From the NCBI GenBank assembly GCA_001464895.1, contig LNEE01000051.1, positions 124,001 through 188,000 of the forward strand: a DNA stretch of 64,000 bases, given 5' to 3'. The notes under the pieces were generated by a model. That model was not told the DNA's origin. It worked only from the letters and a program-made list of their open reading frames with translations, and ran no database searches. The position numbers and the translations under genes were made by a program. The DNA is from Betaproteobacteria bacterium Ga0077532 (GTDB lineage: Bacteria; Pseudomonadota; Gammaproteobacteria; Burkholderiales; Ga0077523). Shown here piece after piece: positions 50,394 through 58,512 of the stretch. Numbering within the stretch: the stretch's first letter is position 1; each line of letters opens with the position of its first letter.

Positions 50394-51796
50394 GAAGTCA
50401 TCCCGTGAATCGCACTCCTGCAAACGCCGGTCCGCTTGATTCCCTGCCGATGCTGACGTGGTTCGGCATCGTCCGCCTCGGTCTCGTGCAGACCGCTCTT
50501 GGCGCGATCGTCGTGCTCACCACCTCCACACTGAACCGCGTGATGGTGGTGGAACTCGCGCTGCCGGCGATGCTGCCCGGCGCGCTGGTCGCCCTGCACT
50601 ACGCTGTGCAGATCCTGCGGCCGCGGCTCGGCTACGGATCCGACCAGGGCGGTCGGCGCACACCTTGGATCCTCGGCGGCATGGCGACCCTCGCTCTGGG
50701 CGGCATCCTCGCCGCGATGGCAGTCGCGTGGATGTCGACGCACCAGGTGGCCGGCGTGTGTCTCGCCGTCGTCGCCTTCCTGTTGATCGGCGCCGGCGTT
50801 GGCGCCTCCGGGACATCCCTGCTGGTGCTGCTGGCGAAGCGGGTCGACCCGGGTCGACGCGGCGCTGCAGCCACCATCGTCTGGGTCATGATGATCGCCG
50901 GCTTTGCGGTCACGGCCGGCGTCGCGGGGCAGCTTCTCGATCCGTTCTCCCCGGCGCGGCTCGTCGCGGTCACGACGGCAGTCTCGGTGGCCGCGCTGCT
51001 GCTCGCATTCGTCGCAGTGCGTGGCGTCGAAGGCAATGGCGCCCCCGCCGCGAAGGCCGACAGCACCGCACCCAAGATCCCGTTCAGCGAAGCGCTCGCC
51101 GCCGTGTGGAGCGAACCGCAGGCGCGCTGGTTCACGATCTTCGTGTTCGTCTCGATGCTCGCGTACAGCCTTCAGGATCTCATCCTCGAACCCTTCGCGG
51201 GCGCCGTCTTCGGCTACACGCCCGGCGAATCCACGAAGCTCGCGGGCGTGCAACACGGCGGCGTCCTTCTCGGGATGATCATGGTGGCGCTGGGAGGCAG
51301 CATCCCTGCCGTCGCCCGCCGAGTCTCTCTGCAGGCCTGGACGATCGGTGGTTGCATCGCGTCCGCTCTCGCCCTGTTCGCGCTCAGCTCCGGCGCCTTC
51401 GCGGGCCCCGACTGGCCGTTGCGCCCGTGCGTCTTCGTGCTCGGCATGGCGAACGGCACGTTCGCGGTGGCCGCCATCGGGTCGATGATGGGTCTGGCCG
51501 GTGCGGGTGGCCCGTCGCGGGAAGGTATCCGCATGGGTCTGTGGGGCGGCGCGCAAGCCATTGCCTTCGGGCTGGGCGGGTTCGCCGGCACTGCCGCGAG
51601 CGATCTCGCGCGCCACGTCCTCGGCTCGCCCGTTGCCGCTTACGCCGTGGTGTTCGCCGGCGAAGGCTTCCTTTTCCTCGTGGCCGTGGCCCTCGCGATG
51701 CGAGTCGGACACGTCCGCAATGCGCACGACCAGCCGGTCCAGTTCCGCGGTCGCAAACCCGAATTCGCCGAGATCCGGCAGGGAGGTGCCACATGA
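50390..51796 (+). CDS. PucC-family BCD MFS protein between bchG and bchP (Orf428-like)
   Basis: 468 residues with about twelve membrane helices; it shows the BCD-family motifs STLNRVMVVELALPAMLPG and LRPRLGYGSDQGGRRTPWIL. Proteins in this position (Orf428/Bch2 in Rhodobacter) are proposed to handle BChl during LH complex assembly; no reaction is proved. The GTG at 50390 overlaps the bchG stop; GTG at 50405 is an alternative. Ends in an ATGA overlap with bchP. It is a paralogue of lhaA, which lies at 36026-37483. Confidence 0.9.
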   Translation: MRSHPVNRTPANAGPLDSLPMLTWFGIVRLGLVQTALGAIVVLTTSTLNRVMVVELALPAMLPGALVALHYAVQILRPRLGYGSDQGGRRTPWILGGMATLALGGILAAMAVAWMSTHQVAGVCLAVVAFLLIGAGVGASGTSLLVLLAKRVDPGRRGAAATIVWVMMIAGFAVTAGVAGQLLDPFSPARLVAVTTAVSVAALLLAFVAVRGVEGNGAPAAKADSTAPKIPFSEALAAVWSEPQARWFTIFVFVSMLAYSLQDLILEPFAGAVFGYTPGESTKLAGVQHGGVLLGMIMVALGGSIPAVARRVSLQAWTIGGCIASALALFALSSGAFAGPDWPLRPCVFVLGMANGTFAVAAIGSMMGLAGAGGPSREGIRMGLWGGAQAIAFGLGGFAGTAASDLARHVLGSPVAAYAVVFAGEGFLFLVAVALAMRVGHVRNAHDQPVQFRGRKPEFAEIRQGGAT

Positions 51797-52989
51797 CACA
51801 GGCCAGAACCTACGATGTCGTCGTTGTCGGCGGCGGACCTTCCGGTGCCACGGCCGCCAGGGCGCTGGCCCGGGCGGGCCGCTCGGTCCTGCTGCTCGAC
51901 CGCCAGGGACGCATCAAGCCCTGCGGCGGCGCGATTCCGCCGCGGCTCATCGCAGACTTCGAGATTCCAGACCACCTGCTCGTCGCACGGGTGTCGTCGG
52001 CCCGGATGATCTCGCCCAAGGGTCGCAAGGTGAACATGCCGATCGACGGCGGTTTCGTCGGCATGGTGGATCGCTGCGAGTTCGATGAGTGGCTGCGCGA
52101 GCGCGCTGCGCTGGCTGGCGCGGAACGTCGGGCGGGCACCTTCGAGCGGCTGGAGCGCGATCCCGACGGATGCGCGGTGATCTGCTATCGCGGCCAGGGT
52201 CGCCAGGACGCCCCCGAGGAACGGGTCCGCGCCCGCGCCGTGATCGGTGCGGACGGCGCGTCGTCGGGCGTTGCGCGGCAATGCGTGCCCGGTGCCGAGA
52301 AGATGAAGTTCGTTTACGCCTACCACGAGATCGTGCGCTCGCCGGAGAAGGGGCATCCCGACTTCGAAGCGGCGCGGTGCGACGTCTACTACCAGGGCCG
52401 ACTCTCGCCGGATTTCTACGGCTGGGTCTTCCCGCACGGCGCCACCACCAGCGTCGGCACCGGCACCGCGCTGCGCGGCTATTCGATCCGTTCAGCGGTC
52501 GGGCGCCTGCGCGAGGCCAGCGGCCTCGTCGGCGCCGAGACGCTCCGCCGTGAAGGTGCGCCGATCCCCATGAAGCCACTGAAGCGCTGGGACGACGGTC
52601 GCGACGTGCTGCTCGCCGGCGACGCGGCCGGCGTCGTGGCACCGGCATCGGGTGAAGGCATCTACTACGCGATGGTGGGCGGTCAGCTGGCCGGCGAAGC
52701 CGTCGAGCAGTTCCTGGCCACCGGCGACGTGCGCGCCCTGGCCACGGCCCGCCGCCGCTTCATGAAGGAGCACGGCAAGGTCTTCTGGATCCTCGGGATC
52801 ATGCAGCACTTCTGGTACTCGAGCGACAAGCGCCGCGAGCGATTCGTGGCGATCTGCGACGATCCGGACGTGCAGCGCCTCACGTGGGAGTCGTACATGC
52901 ACAAACGGCTCGTCCGGTCGCGGCCGATGGCCCATGTGCGGATCTTCTTCAAGGATCTCGCGCACCTCTTCGGACTGGTGTCTCCATGA
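51793..52989 (+). CDS. bchP: Geranylgeranyl bacteriochlorophyll reductase
   Basis: 398 residues, FAD-dependent. It opens DVVVVGGGPSGATAARALAR (dinucleotide fold) and has the second FAD block DVLLAGDAAGVVAPASGEGI. It reduces the geranylgeranyl tail of BChl to phytyl and may also act on GGPP. A GGGAGGTG ribosome site precedes the ATG, which overlaps the previous stop (ATGA). The tspO gene follows 34 bp later. Confidence 0.95.
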   Translation: MTQARTYDVVVVGGGPSGATAARALARAGRSVLLLDRQGRIKPCGGAIPPRLIADFEIPDHLLVARVSSARMISPKGRKVNMPIDGGFVGMVDRCEFDEWLRERAALAGAERRAGTFERLERDPDGCAVICYRGQGRQDAPEERVRARAVIGADGASSGVARQCVPGAEKMKFVYAYHEIVRSPEKGHPDFEAARCDVYYQGRLSPDFYGWVFPHGATTSVGTGTALRGYSIRSAVGRLREASGLVGAETLRREGAPIPMKPLKRWDDGRDVLLAGDAAGVVAPASGEGIYYAMVGGQLAGEAVEQFLATGDVRALATARRRFMKEHGKVFWILGIMQHFWYSSDKRRERFVAICDDPDVQRLTWESYMHKRLVRSRPMAHVRIFFKDLAHLFGLVSP

Positions 52990-53023
52990 CCGCGCCGTCA
53001 CGCTGCTCCACGAAGGAAACGTC

Positions 53024-53530
53024 TTGAGCACTGCCCGCCTTCCAACCTCCCGCCTGCCGCGCGCGACGCCCGTGCTTGCGGCAGCCGTCGCGGCATTCCT
53101 GATCGCATCGGTCGGTGCCCTCGTCACCGATCTCGGCCCGTGGTACCTCAGCCTCAAGCAGCCCGCCTGGAAACCACCGGACTGGCTGTTCGGACCCGCA
53201 TGGACGCTGATCTTCGGACTCGCAGCCATCGCGGGGGTGTACGCGTGGACGAACGCGCCGAGCGCAGCGGCCCGACGGCAGGTGGTGGCCTGGTTCTCGA
53301 TCAACGCGTTCTTCAACATCCTGTGGAGCGCGCTCTTCTTCCGCTTCGCGCGTCCGGACTGGGCCCTGCTGGAGGTCGTGTTCCTCTGGCTCTCGATCGC
53401 GATGATCATCATGATTCCGGGGCGATACTCGCGCGTCACGAGCTGGCTAATGGTCCCTTACCTCGCCTGGGTCACCGTCGCCGGTCTGCTGAACCTCGCA
53501 GTCGTGCGGCTGAACGCACCGTTCTCCTGA
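53024..53530 (+). CDS. tspO: TspO/MBR family tryptophan-rich sensory protein
   Basis: 168 residues from a TTG start with GAAGGAA 4-9 nt upstream. Five membrane helices and the Trp/Pro-rich family signature PWYLSLKQPAWKPPDWLFGPAW are present, as is WFSINAFFNILWSALFF. In Rhodobacter TspO is an outer-membrane porphyrin-handling protein that represses pigment genes in oxygen. Its place after bchP fits a role in tetrapyrrole homeostasis or PpsR/AppA-type control. The TTG start is inferred from spacing; an upstream in-frame start would enter bchP. Confidence 0.9.
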   Translation: MSTARLPTSRLPRATPVLAAAVAAFLIASVGALVTDLGPWYLSLKQPAWKPPDWLFGPAWTLIFGLAAIAGVYAWTNAPSAAARRQVVAWFSINAFFNILWSALFFRFARPDWALLEVVFLWLSIAMIIMIPGRYSRVTSWLMVPYLAWVTVAGLLNLAVVRLNAPFS

Positions 53531-53540
53531 CCTCCCGCGC

Positions 53541-53822
53541 TTGAACGTCGCGGCACTCGGATCGCTCTTCGCCGATGGCCGTGCCGTCGACGCCATCCTC
53601 GTGCTCGTCGGCATCGAGGCCATCGCCCTCACGCTCATCCACCGAGCGTCCGGGCGCGGCATCGCCCCCGCCGATCTGCTGCCGAACCTCGTCGCCGGTA
53701 CCGGACTCCTGCTCGCGTTGCGGGCGGCACTCGTGGACGCGCCGTGGCCGTGGGTCGCGGCGAGCCTGTCGCTCGGCCTCGTCGGGCATCTCGCGGACCT
53801 CGCCCGGCGCCGCAACCGATGA
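53541..53822 (+). CDS. Small three-helix membrane protein after tspO
   Basis: 93 residues from TTG, 10 bp after tspO. It reads as three hydrophobic segments (AILVLVGIEAIALTLI, LLPNLVAGTGLLLALRAALV, VAASLSLGLVGHLADLARR) with a basic C-terminus, so the tail is probably cytoplasmic. No family is recognised. Close spacing suggests cotranscription with bchG-MFS-bchP-tspO. Codon use is strongly G/C at third positions, like real genes here. Confidence 0.65.
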   Translation: MNVAALGSLFADGRAVDAILVLVGIEAIALTLIHRASGRGIAPADLLPNLVAGTGLLLALRAALVDAPWPWVAASLSLGLVGHLADLARRRNR

Positions 53823-54079
53823 GAACTGACCCTCGGTCGACGCTTGTTACGGACGATCTACGAGACCTGATTTCGTCCGATGTGGTCGATTCGGCACCGC
53901 CCCGGTGCCGAATGCGCCACGCGGGCATTCATCGCCCTGAAACATCGGAAAATCTTCCGAAAATGTGATCTATGCGCAACGGGGATGGCAGTACAATTCC
54001 CGCACGCGATAAACAGCCTTGGAAACAGGGCGCGTGGCCCGCAGCTTCGCTGCTCGCACGCCCGAATCGTCGGGATGCC

Positions 54080-55420
54080 ATGAATGTTGTAGGAATTGCC
54101 CAGCCAGACGTCACCATCACCCTCGATCTCGACGGTGTGATCCGCGACGTCACAGTCTCGAACACGTTGTCGAGGCAGGATGTCTCTGCCTGGATCGGGC
54201 GCCCCTGGACCGAGACGGTCGCCGACACCGGAGACCGCAAGGTCCGCCGCATGGTGGAAGACGCGGTGCGCCGTCAGGTGTCCGCATTCCGGCAGGTCAC
54301 CCAGCGCTTTCCCAGCGGTCTCGAACTCCTGATGGAGTACACCACCATCCGGCTGGGCGAGCATGGTGGGCTCATCGCCGTGGGCAAGAGCCTGCAGGCG
54401 GTCACCGAACTCCAGTCCCGATTGCTCTCCGCCCAGCAGGAGATGGAACGCGAGTTCTGGAAGCTCCGCGAACTCGAGACCCGCTACCGGCTCCTGTTCG
54501 ACAACTCCAGCGAAGCCGTCGTCCTCCTCCGTGCGGCGAACCTGCGCATCCTCGAAGCGAATCCGGCGGCCGTCCGTGCGCTGGGTCTCTCGCCGGAACG
54601 CCAACAGGGGATCGCCGGCCGCGATTTCCTGAACGAAGTTGCCAGCCGCGAACGCGATCTCTTCCAGTCGATGCTGCGCAACGTGCGTGACCACGGCAAG
54701 GCCCCGGGCATGATGGTGCACCTCGGCCGGGACGCCGAACCCTGGCTCATCCGCGCATCCCTGATGACGGCCGAGACCGGGCTGATGTTCCTGGTTCAGC
54801 TGGCACCAGTGGCCGTGACGCACACCGCGTCCACACCCGAACTGCCCGCAGTATCGATCGAAGCGATCCTCGACCAGGGGCCCGAAGGGCTAGCGGTGCT
54901 GGACTCCTCGGGCATCGTGATCCAGGCCAACACCGCCTTCCGTCGGCTGATGGGTCTGCGCGACGACGAACTCCCGGAAGGTCGCCCCATCACCGCGTGG
55001 CTGCAGTGGACGGGGGACGCCCCGGATCCCGCGTCGCAGCGGCGCTCCGCGATGGCCACCGTGCTGAACCCCGTCGGAGTTGCCTCGGTCGAGGTCATCC
55101 ACGTCGGGCCCGGCGATGCAGACAACGGCCTCGCGGTCGTCATCGTGCGCGCCGTACCGCGGCCCGAAGCGACAACGACCGATCCGCTGTGCGAAGGCAT
55201 GACCCACATCGTCGAACAGGTCGGTCATCGGCCGCTGACCGAGCTGATGAGTGAAGGGGCACGGCGTCTCGAAGTGCACTGCCTGCGTGCCGCACTCCAG
55301 TCGGCCGCCGGCGACCCCGGGAGCGCGGCCGGACGGCTCGGTCTCTCCGTCGAAGATTTCCGGGCCCGACTCGCCCGCCTGGACACCGCCGGCGACACGG
55401 ACTCCGGCGGCAACGCCTGA
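54080..55420 (+). CDS. Second PpsR-type regulator (PpsR2-like, diverged HTH)
   Basis: 446 residues. It aligns along its length with the ppsR product at 47772: N-terminal PAS (DVTITLDLDGVIRDVTV, WIGRPWTETVAD), Q-linker (EMEREFWKLRELETRYRLLF), two more PAS domains, and a C-terminal FIS-type region. Cys401 (VHCLRAAL) matches the redox Cys, but the recognition helix LGLSRQSLYVKLRR of copy 1 is LGLSVEDFRARLAR here. ATG at 54080 is preferred over 53972, because the intervening codons have unusually low G/C at third positions. It is followed 11 bp later by a bacteriophytochrome gene, the arrangement of ppsR2-bphP1. A weak PpsR-like box (53845-53862) lies upstream. Confidence 0.85.
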   Translation: MNVVGIAQPDVTITLDLDGVIRDVTVSNTLSRQDVSAWIGRPWTETVADTGDRKVRRMVEDAVRRQVSAFRQVTQRFPSGLELLMEYTTIRLGEHGGLIAVGKSLQAVTELQSRLLSAQQEMEREFWKLRELETRYRLLFDNSSEAVVLLRAANLRILEANPAAVRALGLSPERQQGIAGRDFLNEVASRERDLFQSMLRNVRDHGKAPGMMVHLGRDAEPWLIRASLMTAETGLMFLVQLAPVAVTHTASTPELPAVSIEAILDQGPEGLAVLDSSGIVIQANTAFRRLMGLRDDELPEGRPITAWLQWTGDAPDPASQRRSAMATVLNPVGVASVEVIHVGPGDADNGLAVVIVRAVPRPEATTTDPLCEGMTHIVEQVGHRPLTELMSEGARRLEVHCLRAALQSAAGDPGSAAGRLGLSVEDFRARLARLDTAGDTDSGGNA

Positions 55421-55431
55421 CCCCGTCCGCC

Positions 55432-57594
55432 GTGCCCTTGAACTCCCCTGCCAGTCAGCTGCCGGCCTTCGGTCAGGCAGACCTCTCCAATTGCGAGCGG
55501 GAGCAGATCCACCTCGCCGGATCCATCCAGCCCCACGGCGCCCTGTTCGTCGTCAGCGAGCCGCAACACCAGATCGTCCAGACCAGCATCAACGCCGCCG
55601 CATTCATCGGCCTGCCGGGCGAGGTGCTCGGCCTCCCGGTGACCGACGTGCTGGGTGACCTCTGGAAGACGATCGAGCCCCATCTCTCGGAACCACTCAC
55701 GGCAGTACCTCTCGCGTCGCGCTGCCGCGTCGGGCGCCCCGCGCGCGAGTTCGACAGCCTGATCCATCGGCTCCCCGGCGGTGGCCTCGTCGTCGAACTG
55801 GAACCGGCAGCGGCGCGCGTCGACCTCTCGCAGGCCATGGAAGGGGCGCTGGACACCATCCTGGCCGCGGCATCGCTGCAGGCACTCGCAGACCAGACGG
55901 CTCGCATCTTCCGGCAGATCACGGGGTACGACCGGGTGATGGTGTACCGGTTCGACGACGAAGGGCACGGCGAGGTCTTCGCAGAGCAGCGCGAACCGCA
56001 CCTCGAGGCCTACCTCGGCAACCGTTATCCCGCATCGGACATCCCGCAGATCGCACGGCGGCTCTATCTGCGCAATCGTGTCCGGCTACTCGTCGATGCC
56101 GGCTACACACCCGTGCCGCTGAACCCGATGCTCTGTCCGCTGACCGGGCGCGATCTCGACATGTCCATGTGCCACCTGCGGAGCATGTCGCCGATCCACG
56201 TGCAGTACCTGCAGAACATGGGCGTCGCGGCGACGCTGGTCGTATCGCTCGTGGTCGGCGGAAAGCTCTGGGGACTCATCGCCTGTCACCACTACTCCGC
56301 GCGCGTCGTGCACTACGAAGTACGGGCCGTGTCCGAGCTGCTGGCGGAATCGATCGGCACCCGCATCGCGGCGCTCGAGAGCTTCCTCCAGGCGCGCGCC
56401 GAGCTGTCGGTGCGCCGGCTCGAACAGCGGATGGTGGAAGCCATCTCGCGCGACGGCGACTGGAAGAGCGCGCTCTTCGACGGTTCGCGCTCGCTCCTGA
56501 AACCGGTGTCGGCCACGGGTGCGGCCCTGCTCTTCGAGGGCGAGGTCTACACGGCCGGAGAGGTACCCGGTACGCCGCAGCTTCTCGAGATCGGCCGATG
56601 GCTCGACATGCGCCGGCGCAACGGCGTGATCTCCACCACTTCGCTCGGTCTCGACGAGCCCGATTTCGCGCCGATCATCCCGGTCGCGAGCGGCCTGCTC
56701 GCCGCGCCGATCTCGCAATCGCCGGGCGAGTACCTCATGTGGTTCCGGACCGAGCGCATGCGCACGGTCACCTGGGGCGGTGACCCGTACAAGGCCGTCG
56801 TGATCGGCAACGATCCGTCGCAGCTCTCGCCGAGGCGCTCGTTCGCGCAGTGGCATCAGCTCGTCGAAGGGACATCCGATCCCTGGACGCCGGCAGACCT
56901 CTCATCGGCGAGGCTCATCGGCGACTCCGTGGCGGATGTCGTCCTGCAGTTCCGCTCCGTCCGGATGCTCATCGCGCAGGACCAGCTCGCACAGGTGAGC
57001 CGCCGGGTGCAGGTGTCGAACCAGCCGGTGCTGATCGCCGACTCGACCGGTCGGATCGTCCTCGCGAACGACGCCTTCGAGCAGTTGCTGCCCGAGGCCG
57101 TGCATCTGCGCTGGATCAAGGAACTGGCACCGTTCAGTTCGGAGCCCGCCACCACCCGCCGGGATCTCGAGGAGCTCCTGCGCAACCACACGGCGTGGCG
57201 CGGTGAGATCCGCCTCCGCAAGGACGGCGGTGAAGGCACGGCGTTCATGGTGCGTGCCGATCCGGTGTTCGCAGCGGCCGACCGGGTGCTCGGTTTCGTC
57301 CTGCTGCTGAACGACCTGACCGAGCGCAAGGAAGCCGAGGCGGCCCGCAAGCGTTTCCAGGAGAACGTGATCGGACGTCAGCACGTGGCCAGCCTGCGGC
57401 TGCATCCCAAGGCGGGGCGGCAGTACCAGAACCTGCTCTCGTCGGTGGTGGGCAACGCCCAGCTCGCAGCCCTCGAGATCACCGACGGCGTGGACCCCAC
57501 GCACATGCCGGCGATGCTCGAGAGCGTGCAGAACTCCGTGTTGCGGACCGAACAGCTGCTGCAGTTCCTGCTCTGGCACGCCGGCGACGACTGA
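55432..57594 (+). CDS. bphP: Bacteriophytochrome (BphP1-like, no kinase domain)
   Basis: 720 residues from GTG. The N-terminal PAS has the biliverdin-binding Cys21 (LSNCEREQIHLAGSIQPHG); the GAF domain has RYPASDIPQIARRLY; the PHY tongue has LSPRRSFAQWH. A further PAS/PAC (about 530-640: ADSTGRIVLANDAFEQLLP) and a short helical output end (VASLRLHPKAGRQYQNLLSS) follow. There is no HATPase_c and no canonical H-box. BphP1 proteins of this layout in Rhodopseudomonas and Bradyrhizobium bind PpsR2 on far-red/NIR light and relieve repression. Here the partner gene lies directly upstream, and heme oxygenase lies downstream. Confidence 0.93.
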   Translation: MPLNSPASQLPAFGQADLSNCEREQIHLAGSIQPHGALFVVSEPQHQIVQTSINAAAFIGLPGEVLGLPVTDVLGDLWKTIEPHLSEPLTAVPLASRCRVGRPAREFDSLIHRLPGGGLVVELEPAAARVDLSQAMEGALDTILAAASLQALADQTARIFRQITGYDRVMVYRFDDEGHGEVFAEQREPHLEAYLGNRYPASDIPQIARRLYLRNRVRLLVDAGYTPVPLNPMLCPLTGRDLDMSMCHLRSMSPIHVQYLQNMGVAATLVVSLVVGGKLWGLIACHHYSARVVHYEVRAVSELLAESIGTRIAALESFLQARAELSVRRLEQRMVEAISRDGDWKSALFDGSRSLLKPVSATGAALLFEGEVYTAGEVPGTPQLLEIGRWLDMRRRNGVISTTSLGLDEPDFAPIIPVASGLLAAPISQSPGEYLMWFRTERMRTVTWGGDPYKAVVIGNDPSQLSPRRSFAQWHQLVEGTSDPWTPADLSSARLIGDSVADVVLQFRSVRMLIAQDQLAQVSRRVQVSNQPVLIADSTGRIVLANDAFEQLLPEAVHLRWIKELAPFSSEPATTRRDLEELLRNHTAWRGEIRLRKDGGEGTAFMVRADPVFAAADRVLGFVLLLNDLTERKEAEAARKRFQENVIGRQHVASLRLHPKAGRQYQNLLSSVVGNAQLAALEITDGVDPTHMPAMLESVQNSVLRTEQLLQFLLWHAGDD

Positions 57595-57642
57595 CGCCTG
57601 CCAGACGGGCCCACGCCGTGCGCGCGGCGCAGGAATCGCTGG

Positions 57643-58335
57643 TCAACCTGCCGCCTGCACCGCCTTGAACACTGCCTCGGACACTGCGATGTTGTGCCGG
57701 AACGCCTCGACAGCCTCCTCCACGATCTCGTCGATGCGCGGCGCGACATCCTGCCCTGCGGCCTCGATGGCAGCGAGGTAGGACGCCGTGCGCTGCTCGA
57801 TGTCGACATCGTCACCGAAATCGTAGAACGACAGCGCTTCGGGCCCGAGCCCCGGCGTCTTCGCGAGCAACCGCTTCAACACCTGCCCCCCCGACAGATC
57901 GCCCAGGTAGCGCACGTACGCGTGGGCGATCAGCGTCCCCGGAAAACGCCGGCCTTGCGTCACGACCTGCACGACATACATGCCCGCTTCAGGCAGCAGC
58001 GGGAGCGTCGTTTCCCAATCCTCACCGGCCAGCGACCGCAGGTCGGACGCCAGCGCGTCCCTCCTCTGCGGATCGTGCATCGCGATGCGCCGCAACCCCG
58101 GGTCGGCCGCATGGAGCATGGTCAACGCTTCCATGACCGTGTAGACCGGATGCAGGTTGCGCAGCAGGAGGGTGTAGCCGGCCCGGCTCGCGCGACCATG
58201 GAGCAATTCCCGGAGGATGCCGGACCGTTCCGCTTCCCGATGCAGCTCGCGCGTGCGGTCACGCAGGCGCGCCACGAGTCCTTCCGGACGGGCGGCATGC
58301 TTGCCGGGGGGCTCGGCAGGTGCCTTGGGATCCAT
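57643..58335 (-). CDS. bphO: Biliverdin-producing heme oxygenase
   Basis: 230 residues, HemO/BphO family. The proximal heme ligand His32 is in RTRELHREAERSG, and the distal helix Gly-rich motif is YLGDLSGGQVLKRL. It converts heme to biliverdin, the chromophore of the adjacent bacteriophytochrome. It converges on bphP (48 bp apart) and diverges from the P450. The start at 58335 (MDPKAPAEPPG) gives a normal family N-terminus; longer starts at 58398 or 58386 are possible. Confidence 0.9.
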   Translation of the reverse strand: MDPKAPAEPPGKHAARPEGLVARLRDRTRELHREAERSGILRELLHGRASRAGYTLLLRNLHPVYTVMEALTMLHAADPGLRRIAMHDPQRRDALASDLRSLAGEDWETTLPLLPEAGMYVVQVVTQGRRFPGTLIAHAYVRYLGDLSGGQVLKRLLAKTPGLGPEALSFYDFGDDVDIEQRTASYLAAIEAAGQDVAPRIDEIVEEAVEAFRHNIAVSEAVFKAVQAAG

Positions 58336-58512
58336 CGTGACATTGGCCTCGCGGGAAATGGGGATCGATGCCGTGCGCGGTGCCATCACCCTGCGCACCA
58401 GCGCGGATTCTCGCCCATCGCGCCGGTCGGCTCCACCGCTTCGGCGGAGGGGCTGTCAACGCCGCGTCGCCGGGGGCTTTCGCCGCATGCGCCAGCGGTG
58501 CACGATCGCGGC

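Noticed and set aside
53845..53862. TGTTACGGACGATCTACG as a PpsR box for the ppsR2-bphP operon
   Set aside because: One mismatch, over 200 bp from the gene start and no promoter beside it; too weak to list as a site.
53972..54079. Upstream 36-codon extension of the PpsR2-like gene
   Set aside because: Third codon positions are only about half G/C, unlike the ~90% in the gene body, and the residues do not align with PpsR1.
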